Assembly: GCA_029378245.1 (NCBI GenBank) | Contig: JARKIF010000007.1 | Location: forward strand, 1,612,001-1,676,000 | Length of the DNA: 64,000 nucleotides | Reading direction: 5' to 3' | Origin: Roridomyces roridus | Taxonomy: Eukaryota; Basidiomycota; Agaricomycetes; Agaricales; Mycenaceae | Shown here: in pieces, positions 22,555 through 34,604 of the stretch | Position numbering within the stretch: position 1 is the stretch's first letter | How the letters are laid out: the number at the start of each line of letters is the position of its first letter | The notes under the pieces: generated by a model | What the model was told of the DNA's origin: nothing | Database searches by the model: none | What the model saw: the letters and a program-made list of their open reading frames with translations, nothing else | Program-made: the position numbers and the translations under genes

Positions 22555-23548
22555 GAGGTCATGAATAGGACCGTCAGGTGTATGCTGCCTTCTAAGCTTC
22601 CGCCATTTTGGCAGACCAGCAGCACGAGCATATGAGTCTGGGTTGTATTAGCGTTAAATTATTCAACGCTGAGGAATCGAGTCAAGAAGCTCACCAGGAG
22701 GTGGTCGCGGTCCTCTTCCTGGCCGTTGCAGGGACAGGATATCATCAGGAGTCGGCTCAGGCTCAAGGGCCTTGACGCAGGCATACTGATCGGGCGGGGC
22801 CAGCCACTCATCGGGGTCGATAGCCTGGGATTCCGAAACGATATGCCGAGAGCGCCCGAAGTTGGTTGGTCTGCGCGACTATAAATCACTTGAGAACATC
22901 ATGAATGCTGGAACGAGCCTAAGCCCATGAGAGAGCCTGGTCAATCCTGCGGTTTTCCATTGCGTTCGCGTCGCGGAGAGCATGGAAGGTGGCGAACCAG
23001 GTGCAAATACGTCCAAATCCGGAACTCCCATTCATCAAGACACTCTCACCTCCGCGGTCAACATGACAGCAATAAGCACCAGGCAGAGCCGCAAACTGCC
23101 GCCGCGTGTCCGACTTTTGCGGATCGCGATTCCTCGTTGCGGTCATCGTCATCTCTGAAAGGCGCGACTCCAAGTCTTGGTGCGCGACTGAATGACCCGC
23201 AAAGACTCCCTGGTACGAACCGCGGCTACAAAAACGACCCCACCTTCGTCTAATCTGCTACTTCTTAGATCTGTGACTGCTTATCTGGAAGTTGACTGAA
23301 AGATGGTCTTCAGTGAAAAGAGGACCACGAGCCATGCGGACTTGTTTGTCCACGACTCCCTTGTGACAGACTCTGACCTCCACAATGGTGAGCCACAACA
23401 CCCCCTGTCCTCTCCTTTTCCTGCACCCCACTGATTGATTTGGCAGTTCATAGGGGCTGCTTTGACTCCGCCTTGAACCTGTCTGACCCTTTGATCCAAA
23501 TGGCGATCAGGGATATAAAGGGTGCCCCGCAAATATGCTTGACCCCCC
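22555..23548. other. 5' region of PPR-like gene and promoter of lectin-GH79 gene
   Basis: The left part holds the duplicated upstream block of the PPR-like gene, including likely unresolved exons between 22640 and 23050. The right part is the promoter of the plus-strand lectin-GH79 gene, with TATAAAG at 23514-23520. Between 23180 and 23500 I see no supported gene. Confidence 0.5.
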
Positions 23549-26500
23549 ATGCATCTTTTCTGGCTCTCCCTTTTTCCAGTCGTCTTTGCGGCGTCTAGCC
23601 AATATATCCACCCCTCGGCTGACACCAGCAAATGTCTTACCGCTACCTCTAATACGGACGGTGCCGCCGTTACAGTTTCGAGCTGCATCACGTCTGGCAC
23701 CTCTGTTTCGCAAAACTGGACGACCTCCTCAACAGGCCTCGTGCTGTATGGAAACAAGTGCTTGGATGTCACCGGTGGCACCGCGTCCTCGGGGACCCGG
23801 TTGCAGATCTGGACCTGCGGAACGAACAATGCGAATCAGGCATGGACGGTCGGCGGAACTTCCGGCAGTGGCATCGTTTGGACCGGGAAGAACTTTTGCG
23901 TGGACCTTACAAATGGTTTGACAACGGATGGCACGGTCGTAAGTGCTCTCCTCGCTCATATGCCTGCGGCTCACTCTGCCGCAGATGCAAATATGGTCCT
24001 GCACACCGAGCAATCCCGGCCAAAACCAGAAGTTCACGATCACAACTGGACCCGGTTCCGGTACCTCGACTCCTCCTCCTCCCGTCACGTCCCGATCGGC
24101 GTTCATTCACCCCTCGGTCGACGCGGGAAGATGCTTGACCGCGACATCCAGTACGGACGGCACCCCAGTCACCATCTCTAGCTGTATCCCCTCTGGTTCC
24201 GCTTCGCAGAACTGGTCAATCTCCTCGGCTGGGACGCTTGTTCTTTACGGAAACAAATGTCTAAATGTCCCTAATGGCGCCACGACCTCTGGAACGCTGC
24301 TACAGATTTCGACATGCGGCACGGGCAATCCGAATCAGGCGTGGACGGTTGACAGCACGGCTGGAAGCATATCCTGGACTGGAAAAGGGTTCTGTATGGA
24401 TCTTACCAAGGGTGCAGACGCTGACGGCACTGTGGTATGCTTCTAACCGTCCCCTTTCCTTCCCGGCTCACCGGGCCCGCAGATGCAAATCTGGGCTTGC
24501 ACCCCAAGCAGTCCCAACGTCAACAAGCAGTTCACCTTTACTTCGACACCCGGCTCTGGCACCGGAGGCAGTGGGGGCACTGGAGGTAGCCCAAGCACTG
24601 ATTCTGTTACTATCCCCATCGGCGCCGGCTCGGCACCCTCAATCTCGCGCAATCATCTTGGTCTTTCCATTGAGCAAGATCGTAAGTGCATTTCTTATTC
24701 GCGAGCGCTCTTGCCAATGCATCTTAGGATGGCTCGACTGGGCTGGCAATGCCACGCGAAACTCCTTTTTCTTCAACTGTCTGGACAACATCGTCAAGAT
24801 AACCGGCGTCCCGCCCAAGATCAGAATCGGCGCGGACAGCGAGGATCACACGGATTTCAATCCCAATGTACAGGGTGTGCAAGATCAGTTCCCCGCTTGG
24901 ACGAGTACAGTCCCGTACCCCGAGGCCTCGCACGTCACCGTGGGTCCTTCGTTCTATCAGGTAACTTGTCGGTCACAAAGCTGGATAATGGGATACTTAC
25001 TATTCTTCAAGGCGGCGAAACACCTTCCCCCGGGCACTGGAGTGACGTGGGGCGTCAACTTTGGGGGCGGGAATGTGACGGTACGTTCCACTGCTGATAT
25101 CCACAACCTTTCACTGAGTTTTCCTCCAGGCCGTATTCCTCGAAACGCAGGCCATCATCAACGCGTTCGCGTCCTCGGATATCACGAGTGCAGGAATCAC
25201 GCTCGACAATTTGGAGCTCGGAAACGAGGCAGACTTGTATGTGAATCACAACATGCGTCCCCAGGGATACAACATCCAGCAGTATGCGGCACAGTAAGTC
25301 GCAAGTTAAATGTTTTTTTTCGGCTTTGCCAACATTTGATAGATGGATCGCCCTTGCAACGAACCTCACAAACACTGCGAGACTTGCAAACTCGAAGACC
25401 CGCCTTTGGGGCGGCGCATTCGCAGAATCGTCCCATAACTCAGGCGGCTTCTCCCCGCAAGGTGTCTTTGCGAATGGGATCCTTAGCTCCGCGCCTGGCG
25501 CTTTCATCACGACGATCTCGCAACATCATTACTCGTTCGTCTGCCCATCCTGTTATGGATATCTCTGTGCTGATGACCCGCTAGAGGCACATTCTGCTTC
25601 GGGAATGGAGCGATTATGCAGGATCTCATGACCAAGTCGAGTATTCGGTCCAACTTGACCGTCTTTAGCCCCGATATCCAAACAACTCGTGCGCAGGGAT
25701 TGGACTACGTGTTTGGCGAGACCAATAGCTTTTCTTGCCACGTAAGTCGACTGCTCCTGTTGGCGTGCCAGTGGGCTCACCTGAATGGTACAGGGAGCAC
25801 CAGGTGTTTCGAACGCTGCTGGAGCGGCGCTGTGGACTGTATGTGCTTTTTTGGATGCCCTTGATGACCAACTCACTTGAATCCTAGTTGGACTATGCCC
25901 TATACGCGTCAGTCCTTTCTCTCAAATGTTTACTGGCACCGTTCCTCATCAGTCATAGGTCGCAAATTGGCATCAGTCACGTCTACTTCCACGAGGGCAT
26001 TGGATACAAGTATAATCTGGTACGGCGGACACTACCCTTCCATGCATCGACCTGATTCCCAGTAGATCCAGCCTCTCACTCTCACGCGCTCGATTTTGGA
26101 TGGCTCGAACATGGCGGCGCAACCTCCTCACGTCCAACCGCAATACTACGCTGCCATTATCGTCGCGGAGGCGATTGGCAACAGCGGTGCTACACAGGTG
26201 GTCGAGTTGAATATCAACAACCCTCGAGTTGCGGGGTACGCGTTTTACGAGAGCGGGACCCTTAAGAGGGCCGTGTTTATCAACTCTCTGGCCTACCTCA
26301 CGAGCACGAGCGGCGCGCGGTCCAGCGCACATGTCAATCTCGCCTTTGGCGGGAGTGGCAATGCGCCGACGACGTTCTCTGTCAAGCGGCTCGTTATCAA
26401 GTGAGTTTTTCGTTCTCTTTCGGTGGAAGTGACTGATGATTCGCACTAGCCATGCTGATGACGCGTCGGGTTTGACCTGGGGTGGGCAGTCATACGAGAC

Positions 26501-26603
26501 GAGCGATGGACGTGTGGGTGGATCGCTCAGCACCGAGTCGGGGACAGTTGCGGCTGGGATCGACATTCCGGCGACGCAGGCAGTAATGCTTTCTTTCAAC
26601 TAG
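23549..26603 (+). CDS. Secreted GH79-type glycosidase with two N-terminal ricin-B modules
   Basis: An 822-residue fusion. Exons: 23549-23938, 23985-24434, 24483-24681, 24728-24960, 25012-25080, 25130-25293, 25343-25534, 25585-25741, 25794-25838, 25888-25907 (20 nt), 25959-26019, 26066-26400 and 26450-26603; all phases agree. A signal peptide (MHLFWLSLFPVVFAAS) precedes two ricin-B/CBM13 modules (about residues 18-150 and 165-300, each with YGNKCL and NQAWT), a Gly/Ser linker, and a GH79 catalytic region. The expected acid/base is Glu480 in ELGNEADLYV, the nucleophile Glu611 in FGETNSFSCHG, and the GH79 C-terminal beta domain closes the protein. The lectin modules would tether the enzyme to a glycan; the substrate, perhaps a glucuronoside, is inferred from the family. 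The GH79 at 77-2366 shares the catalytic motifs but has a hydrophobic tail; its N-terminus is outside the window. Confidence 0.9.
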
Positions 26604-26750
26604 TGTGCATCGCGCACTTATACCCCTTTCGACGGACGCTCCTTGTAATCTACCTACCACTCTTTCAGCGGAATACACTCATTTGTCAGATCTCCACATA
26701 AGCGCTCGAAGCTACTTGTCGACAAGTCTTCATTTAAGCGCCCGGAGCCA

Positions 26751-26758
26751 TATATAAA
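26751..26758 (+). promoter_or_regulatory. TATA box of the PAH-domain gene
   Basis: TATATAAA lies 55 bp upstream of the start codon of the small PAH gene, a usual position for a fungal TATA box. Confidence 0.6.
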
Positions 26759-26812
26759 GACCTGGCAATCTACAGAAGGCAATCCCCACCCACAGCACCA
26801 ATAACTAGCCCA

Positions 26813-27173
26813 ATGTCCTTCCCCGTCGCTGCCAGCCTTGCGTTTCTGGACGTCGCCAAGTCGGAACTTGGGGCAGAGTCCTACAAACAGTTTCTAGACC
26901 TCCTGAGCCAGTATCGCGTCGAGCGGTGGGTACGCGTCACTTTCCACGAAATCCACGCTCACAGAGATATGTTCTAGAGTGTCCGCGACAGACCCTGACC
27001 CACCCACCGTCAGGCTGCTCTCCGGCGTCTCTGATCTCTTGAATGGGCATCCTGCGTTATTGACTGGGATGAATCAGTTTGTGCCGGGTGGATTTAGTAT
27101 TGCGTGTTCGGTGGATGGCAAGGCGGTGACTGTGAACACTCCGATGGGCAGCTCGACGCAAACGTACCCTTGA
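26813..27173 (+). CDS. Small protein consisting of one PAH (Sin3-type) domain
   Basis: A 102-residue protein encoded by exons 26813-26925 and 26978-27173. The order ASLAFLDVAKSEL, YKQFLDLLSQYR, VSDLLNGHPALLTGMNQFVP, GGFSIAC follows the paired amphipathic helix domain of Sin3: helix, YxxFL helix, then the LFxGHPxLIxGFNxFLPxG signature. In Sin3 such domains bind short helices of transcription factors. Here nothing else is attached: no HDAC-interacting region and no second PAH. It may compete with Sin3 for partners or be a remnant of a larger gene. A TATA box 55 bp upstream and an intron at 26926-26977 argue for an expressed gene. Confidence 0.8.
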
Positions 27174-27276
27174 GCGTGTAGTAGTAGAGTCGACCAAATT
27201 CCTTCCGGCATCTCGCTCCGATTGTCCGATTAGGTCCGGCTTTACCCCACATTTGGGTGGACGCGTCCTCTCAGCC

Positions 27277-29222
27277 ATGCCACCACGACGATCCTCCAGC
27301 GTGCCCCAGACGCCTGTGGAGGAATTTTACTACCAGGGGAAAGCCTCTTTCGAGAACCTGGTCGCCCTTGCCAACTACCAAGAACGCATTAACGACGCCC
27401 GTAAAATCGTCTGGCGCGATAGAGGGGAGCCTGTGGTGCAGCTTCCGACGCTGCGAGCCTGTTTGGTGCATGCGGGGAAGGGGGGTGCCCGTATGTTAGC
27501 CGTGGCGTTGCATTTCCTCCGTCTTAATACTGCTGCTGTCAGGATCGGCCTATCTGGCCTTCAGCATTCGTGTATCCTTCAACCTATTCTTGCTCCTCAT
27601 CAAATTGCGCAGAGTTCCTAGGTTTGTCGTTGCTCTTTCCGGCGTCACAAAACTAATTGGTGTAATAGAGCGCGTTGGTTTTCCTTGGTCCGGGATGCCA
27701 TCTTCGGGAACGACTGTTTTCAGTTCGCATCGATGATGGGTCAGTATTTTGGGCCGCATAGGTGACCACTGACGCGTCTACAGGGACTTTTGCCGCGTTA
27801 TACAAGTTTCTGCTGAATGCGCTTCCCCTCTTGTTCCCCGTGAAACCACCACCGTTACTGCCCGTCGACCGTGACGACGACAACGAGGATGGCAGTGCAT
27901 TCCCTTCCGGTGCCACGACGCCAGGCATCCACATGAAGCACCGAGAGCCGCCGCAGCTGTCACTCAGTGCCCAGGCTCAGATGGCCCTCATCCGCAAGCG
28001 AACGCGTCGGTGGCACTCGACAGTGGCGGGAGCGATCTCTGGAGGTCTCGCCCTCATGTGTGAGACACGCGGCCGGAGAGTAGCCTTCGCACAGCAGATT
28101 TTCGTTCGAGGTCTGCAAGGCACATACAATACCTACTCCGAAAAATGGGGCATCAGCATTCCATACGGAGCCGTCTTGGTTTTTTCTCTTGCGTGCGGTC
28201 AAATCATGTACGCGTTTTTCCTGCGCCCCGACACGCTTCCCCCAGCTTATAACAATTGGTGTGTTCCTTTTCCTGCAGCGCCTTGGAAAAGATATTCATT
28301 TGTTTAGGATTCTCGCAGCCAGCAAGGCCAGCCCCGACGCGTTCGCATTAAACATCCAAGCCGTACAGGAGCACACCATTGACCTGCATGCCCTCGGCAA
28401 ACTCATCTCGCGTCCGGACGTCACGCCGTCAAATCTAGCCCAGCTTCGTTCTTTACGAGCACGCGTTCTTGCTGGCGAGACCGATATACCCTACTACGCC
28501 CCGTGCTACGCCCTACATGCAGACAATAATTTCTGTACTGCTTCCCTCTTCTTCCGTTTCTTGGAGGTCGCGCGGTGGATGCTGCCCATCTACTCTGCGT
28601 TGCATTTCTTGCCGACGCTGCTGTTCCGTTGGAAGTCCCTCCGCAAGGACCCACTGCGAGTCCTCGCGCGCGGTACCGTTGGGAGTTTGCGCAGTTCCAC
28701 CTTCCTTGGCATGTTTGTCGTAATCTGTCAATGTACGTTCCTTCATTCCCCGCTCTTTCTTCCTCTGTTTGATCCACCTTTCCAGCCGTGTTCTGCATCA
28801 AGCACCAAACGTACGAGAGAATCATGGCTCTGCCACCGTCCTCCCTCGTCCGGCAGCTCCTCCCGCAGGCGCTCATCGATATTCTCCTCCACAAACGAAC
28901 GTGGTGGCTATCTGGTTTCCTCACGGGCCTCGCCCTGCTGATCGAGGACCAGCGGCGGCGCGCGGAGCTCGCCATGTACGTTCTCCCCAAGGGCCTCGAG
29001 AGCCTTTGGATTGCAGCGCGTGGGCGGGGCTACGTTGCACATACGGGGAATTGGGGTGAGAGCGTGCTGGCTGCGGTGGGTATGGGGATGGTCATGGTGA
29101 GTTGCTTCCTTGCTTCCTCTTAGACGTTCTGACACCTCCTGTAGACGATATACCAGAACGACCCTCAACATCTCTCCGGGCTGGTTCGCAGGATATTGTA
29201 CCAGTTTATTGGGCCGAATTGA
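27277..29222 (+). CDS. TMEM135-family multi-pass membrane protein
   Basis: A 550-residue protein of the TMEM135 type (related to Tim17/PMP24-like carriers; linked in animals to mitochondria and peroxisomes). Exons: 27277-27490, 27543-27621, 27669-27739, 27784-28258, 28308-28732, 28786-29096 and 29145-29222. Features are several membrane segments (SFNLFLLLIKL, TVAGAISGGLALMCE, IPYGAVLVFSLACGQIMYAF, TFLGMFVVICQS), a long cytosolic loop, and the family-typical SGFLTGLALLIEDQRRRAEL followed by AMYVLPKGLESLW near the C-terminus. The start at MPPRRSSSVPQTPVEEFYYQ was chosen as the first ATG of the frame. It converges on the laccase gene, with 210 bp between the stops. Confidence 0.85.
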
Positions 29223-29432
29223 TCGCGGTCCCACATAATGTAGACGTAGATTGGGGAGAGTTCATGTGTATATCACTTTGACACTGGATTTATTGTGAAT
29301 GCAGTACGTTACTGAGTAAGTATGTTAGTAGTGTCAGTAAATGTCCCATCGAGTTCCTGAAAGTCCGAAATGAAGGAGAATGAGCCCAAGTAGGTAGGTA
29401 ATGCGTGATGTCGTGCCCAAGAAAGAACAATT

Positions 29433-32134
29433 TCATGCGCCTCCCGCTAAGGCGAAGGCGTCGTAGGTGGGGCACAGGTTCTGCCACGTAGAAGGACCGG
29501 TCTTGATCGCGGGCGCGTTCTCGGCGAAAACGATGGCGAGACCCCTGTAGAGTTGTTAGTCCTAGAGGAAGGATGAAAAGGGAACGGAGCGTACTTGTCG
29601 AGATGCCAGTCGATATGGCAATGCAGGAACCCTGAGCAGGTCAGTGAGCGGGTGGTACGGGATTTGAGAGGAGTAGCTAGCTTACAAGGACCTGCGTTGT
29701 CTGTGACGAATCTATTCCTCCGGGTGAATACCTATGGATGCTCAGTGAGAGAGAGGCTCACCTGAATGTCACGTTGTCCCCGGCCAAACCTGTGTTGACG
29801 ACGTCGCGCACGAGCTAAGAACACAGAGTCAAAATGGGCGGACTGAGAAAGCCGTCGTACGCACAGGATTGCGGTAGTTGTACGTGCTGCTGCCTGCACT
29901 GCGGACGACATAGAAGGTGTGCTGTACAAAGGATTAGTTGGGCCTGCGTCTCGGAAAGCCACGATAGTAGGGTACCCCGTGAAGATGGAATGGATGCTAT
30001 ATGATACGATCAACATCAACGAATGTCGGTCGAGTAGGCATACATACCGGAGCCCCAATCGTGCCGCCCGGGACGCTAATCTCGATGACCCGGTTGGGTG
30101 GAAGAGCGTAGACACTGCCGGGAGGAAGAAGCTCTTGCGCGGTCCGTGCTCCACTGAGAATTTGCAGGATGACCGGTACACTGGGCGAGTCAAAGGGCTG
30201 CAGGTCATTTCATCGTCAATCAACTTGCGTGAGCGAATATAGAGTAACAGGAACGCACAGCACCGTTGACCGTGAACTTGAGGGTGTTGAAATCGAGATC
30301 GACTTTCAAGTTGATGTTGATATCCGCTCCGCCTGGGTATGGCTTGCCCGGGACTGTGGAGTAGCCGTAAGAGTGGAGGTTGGTTTCGACCATGGGGTTG
30401 GTCGAAACGGAGACAGTGGTCGGTTCAGCAACCGTGGCGCCGACGTAGCGAAGGATGGCCGAGTTGATGCCTCCATCGAAACCCGTGGTGCCGATATTCG
30501 GGTTTGCGCGAACCTATGCCAAGTCACAAAGCGTCCGGCGCATGCTCAACGGGACGCACCCAGTAATTACCAACAGCTTGGTTCGCATTAACCACGACGG
30601 AGTAGCGCTGGGCAGCAAAGATCTGAAGAGAATCCACGGTAAGAGGATTGGTGTTGACGCCGTCAGCCTCGATGATAGTCATGGTATGGCCGTCGATGGC
30701 AAAGATGAAGTTGGGGTCTGGCCGGGGTCAGGGTTTAGTTATATAGGAGTGTGGGCATGCTCACCGCAAGCCATGGAGACGATTCGGAATCGGTAGCGTT
30801 GTCCTTTGGTGACGCTGATAACCGCCAGCTGCGAGACAGGTCCGCCTGCATAGCGTCCGAGTCCATCTATATTATGAGAGATGAGAATTGGAGCAAAAGA
30901 ACAACGATGGACTTGCTGATGAGCGTCGAGGCCGGGTCAGGGACGAATGGAGCCTGTGGGGCAACGAAATGGTCTTGAAAAGAAATCAGACATAATTTCG
31001 TCCACGAATTGAAATCACGAACACCTGGAAGATGTCAGATTTAGACCAGACTGTGAGTGGCACGTACCAATCGGCGAGGGTGATGACGGTGGCAGCTAGC
31101 TCAACATGAGTATATGGCAAGATGAGTCCGAAGGATCGTCACCATTATCAATGTCTATGACGGGCTTGAGCTTCGGTGAATGATAGAATGAGAAAATATC
31201 ACGGACCGTACAGATGCTTGTTGGGGTCTTGCGGGTCGTAGACTGCTGGGCTGAGTGTCTCGTCTTGGCTCAAGCTTAGACCACTCACCAACCAGGGGCC
31301 CACGTAATCCGTCGCAATATTGGCTCGCTGTGGGGTACGGTAGGTAGAGATCGGGGTAAAGGGGTAATGTCACGAACACAGATGAGAGTGATACCAGAAG
31401 GTTCCTGGAGAAACGAGGTCAATCATGTGGGATGCGTGAAACAGAGGGTTATTTACCGGCTTGAGAGTTGACTTTGAAATCGTACACGAAGGAAGTCCCG
31501 GGAGTTATGGGGCACTCTGGGTATAAAACACATTAGACGGCCCAGTGCGATTATGAGAACTCACGAGTAACAAATGCCACCCCGTCCTCAAAAGGGCTGT
31601 GATTCTGGAAAAAGCCGTGCCAATGCTGGAAGCATGTGAGATGGAGTTACGCGGGTGGAATCGAAACACACAATGCTGGAGGCCCTCAGCATGCTGGTGT
31701 CCGTGAGCTGATTCTGGACATTGATCGTGAATTTGTCGCCCTGGAACAAGTCAGCTATCCTGATCCAGGTCTTTGGAAGAGAGCAGACCTTGTTCCCAGT
31801 AATGAGTGGCCCAGGGAAAGTACCGCCGGCGAGAACAGAGCTTTCCAGAAGGATGAATACCCGAAAAAGGAGTGATCTGAGAGACTCACGGGCGGGAAAA
31901 TCCATCTGGGGCGATTTGTTTGTTAACGAGCGTGAGGGTGGAAATGGACCCGATGGACGAAGTAACGAAGGAAGGAGGCTGGATGCCTGAGCCTGCGGAC
32001 GTGTCCTTGGATTTGCCGTTCCCTATGCTTGCGCGTTCCGTGAGCGAGGTTTCGGGAGTGCAAGGTAGATCCTGTTCCGCCAAAGAAAAAGAAATGTAGG
32101 AGAGGACGGCGAAAACAGGTCCAACGAGGCGCAT
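29433..32134 (-). CDS. Laccase (multicopper oxidase), secreted
   Basis: A secreted phenol oxidase that reduces O2 to water using one type-1 and three type-2/3 coppers. The gene has well over ten short introns; the first exons on the minus strand are 32134-31890, 31840-31789, 31740-31672, 31625-31565, 31516-31457, 31404-31378 and 31327-31289. The signal peptide is [19 protein letters not shown]. All four copper signatures are visible: HWHGFFQN (near 31620), [16 protein letters not shown] (31400-31310), HPFHLHG (near 29980) and HCHIDWHL (near 29600). The C-terminus [11 protein letters not shown] then ends [13 protein letters not shown]. The pre-domain segment with Thr/Ser ([15 protein letters not shown]) between signal peptide and first cupredoxin is longer than in typical laccases. 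Confidence 0.9.
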
Positions 32135-32939
32135 CTTGAACGAGGGAGCGGCGAGAGGCCCTGCGCTACAAGCCCCATGATATATGTACCACAATTTAGC
32201 CAGAGGGGGCAGGAACCGATCGTCGTTGAACTTGCGATCATGCGCTACAATAGTAGGCGCTCCTGAAACTGTGGAGTAGAGTTTTTGACGCGTCCGAGGG
32301 GCGAGGGGCAAATGCACATCCCGGGACTCGGAAAAGCAGAACCCAAATTAGCACTCGCGTTTCGCAGTTGCAAAAATACACGCTCGTGTAATTGTTTTAG
32401 CGAGTTGGACGCACGAGGCCTTGGTAAGGTGGGGACAAGGTGGAGGTGACAATTAAGTCGATCAATCATGATGTGATGGCATCTAACTTGCCTCTGCTCT
32501 CCAACTGTTGTCCAACTGGATTCCTTACAGCATTTTTCGACATATTTCTAGGGAATTCTCCGTGTTGTCGTGGTGAAAATGAGCCATCGCCTATTTAGAC
32601 AGCTACGGAACGGACGTTTGCAAGTGCCAGTGGGCGAAGTGGATGCCTACAGACTCGGACTCGACGAAAATCTTGGTTCGGTGCATTTTGCCAGCTACCT
32701 TGGCGCATCCTTCCGTCCCACGTGTATTGTCCCGAACTTCTCGGCGTTGGCGGGTTTCCTCACAAATGTCGAAGTTTAAACTTTAGGCATCAAATCCTCC
32801 AGATATCGGCTAGTTTTGAAGCAGAGCCCTACTCCAGGGTAGCCTATAAAACTCCGCCATTTCCCAGGGCCTCGGAATCGCCCTCTCTTTTTTCTTCTTC
32901 GTTTTCTCCCCACTTTTCACGCACGCAGGTCCTGCCTTA
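32135..32939. other. Intergenic region, divergent promoters
   Basis: It separates the laccase start (-) from the DUF6534 gene (+). A CTATAAAAC box at about 32847-32855 suits the plus-strand gene. A 69-codon plus frame at 32570-32779 has no motif and is not called. Confidence 0.5.
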
Positions 32940-34435
32940 TGACTCGAGGTGGGTGAACAACCTGATGCTTCAGGCCTACCCAGCATCCACGCAGCAGTTT
33001 TCTATTTCTTTGCACATATCCTCTTGTATGGCTGCGTCCTCGTCCAGTCCTACACATTTTTCACAAGTAGCGCGTTCAACTTCTTGCTCCGTCATCCCCA
33101 TCTTTCATCTCCCAAATAGACGGCGCGCGCCACCGGTTCGTTGGTCGACCCACCCACTCGCCTTTATCATCGCCCATTCGATTCAGCCCCATCCAAGCTG
33201 CGGTGGCTTTTGTACTACTGCTCGAGACTGCGCAAAGCGGGTTGTGGGTGTTTTCTTTTATTGCGCCGTCCTCAATCGCACAACTTGCCTAGCGAGCTCT
33301 ATGCTCTGTCACGAATCGTGTGTTACATTCGACGTCTTTTTCGATGACCACCTTTCGAACAGGCTGCAAGATCGAGGCAAACGACTTCAACCCCCATGGC
33401 GAGTGACCTCTATACGATGCTGTATCTTCAAAAATCGACCGCGCTTTCAGTAACCATGCCCTTCGCGGCCATAACGACCTGTACAGTCGTCTTCAGCCCT
33501 CAGTGTATCTGCGCATACCGCGGAATGTCGTACCGCCGCGCGCACTATGTGACAGTGCGTTCAGCCAAGAGAAACAAAACCCTCGCCGTTCTCTTAGGCG
33601 CGTCAGGCATATCTGCACTCGTCATGGGTTGTAGCATTGGCATAACCTCGGCATTGTACAAAGACTTGTAGGTTCCCCAACTCTGACTTTTCTTTCTCGT
33701 CTGATGCAACGACCAGAGCCGTGCCAATCCTGCCGCTTTTTGTGCTATGGATGAGCTTTCAGCTTCTGACGGATATCATGAATACGGGTACGCAAATACC
33801 TTATAGATATCGAACCTGAGACTAACAGAAAATAGGTTTCCTTGTTGCCGCGCTTCGCCACTCACAGATTCCGAGCTCAAGTGCCATGCGCCGCAACACC
33901 TACACGATAGTGCGGGGTCTCATTTGTCGTACGGTGTGGACAGGTAAGTAAATCCAAGTTTCTGCTTCGCCTCGACTTGATTCCTTTGCCAGGTGCCCTG
34001 ACGTCCATGTTCACGTTGGTTTATTTGATTGTATTCCTGGTCGTTCGTGACGCGAATTTTGGAACCTTCTTTTTGCTCCCAATGAGCGGCGTTTATTGCA
34101 GCGTAAGTTTGGGTTCATCGGGAAGCTGACATATAACGCTTTTGCCCAGGCTTTGCTGTGCACCTTGAATGCCCAAGAGAGTTTTCAGACGCACAATGCG
34201 CACTGTGTCAGAGGGTCGGGGGTTCGTTCCATTCTCGCTCATGTGTTCGCAAACTCAATCTTTGTGGCAGCTCCCTCCGAGTGCTGTTCCAGGAATTTCT
34301 GTAGTGGCGTTTAGGCCCTCGGAGTACTCGATGACGGCGAGCATAGATGAGGAAGGCCCTGGACGTCTAGGCGTGGATATTCCGAGGGGGAGTCTCGACA
34401 TCACGGACGCTCGGAATCGAGAAAGCATAGTGTGA
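32940..34435 (+). CDS. DUF6534-type seven-span membrane protein
   Basis: An Agaricomycete-specific integral membrane family of unknown function. Recognisable segments are AVFYFFAHILLYGCVLVQSY, QAAVAFVLLLETAQSGLWVF, AAITTCTVVFS then CICAYR, LAVLLGASGISALVMGCSI, PLFVLWMSFQLLTDIMNTG, and the family hallmark IVRGLICRTVWTGALTSMFT followed by LLCTLNAQESFRR. Clear introns lie near 33670-33718, 33790-33836, 33943-33992 and 34100-34149. The N-terminal exons (32940-33400) are only approximate. The frame is broken near 34182-34185, where a run of four T should be three to join ESF to RRTMRTVSEGRG. The cytosolic tail is acidic and ends at 34435. Neighbouring genes give no hint of its role. Confidence 0.6.
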
Positions 34436-34604
34436 CCTGTAGGTTGTAATCAGATATTGATCAGATAGCGAATTGTGACCGGACCGTTTCACGTGTTCCG
34501 TTCCTCCCGTTTCCGAGCAAGTGGACGCGCCCTGGCAAAAGGAAGTATATGGGCGCCTAACCGTGCATCGCTACCCATTCGAGTCAGAGGGAGACCACGT
34601 CGAA

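Noticed and set aside
30169..30591. 140-codon plus-strand frame
   Set aside because: It is antisense to laccase exons with clear copper-site context.
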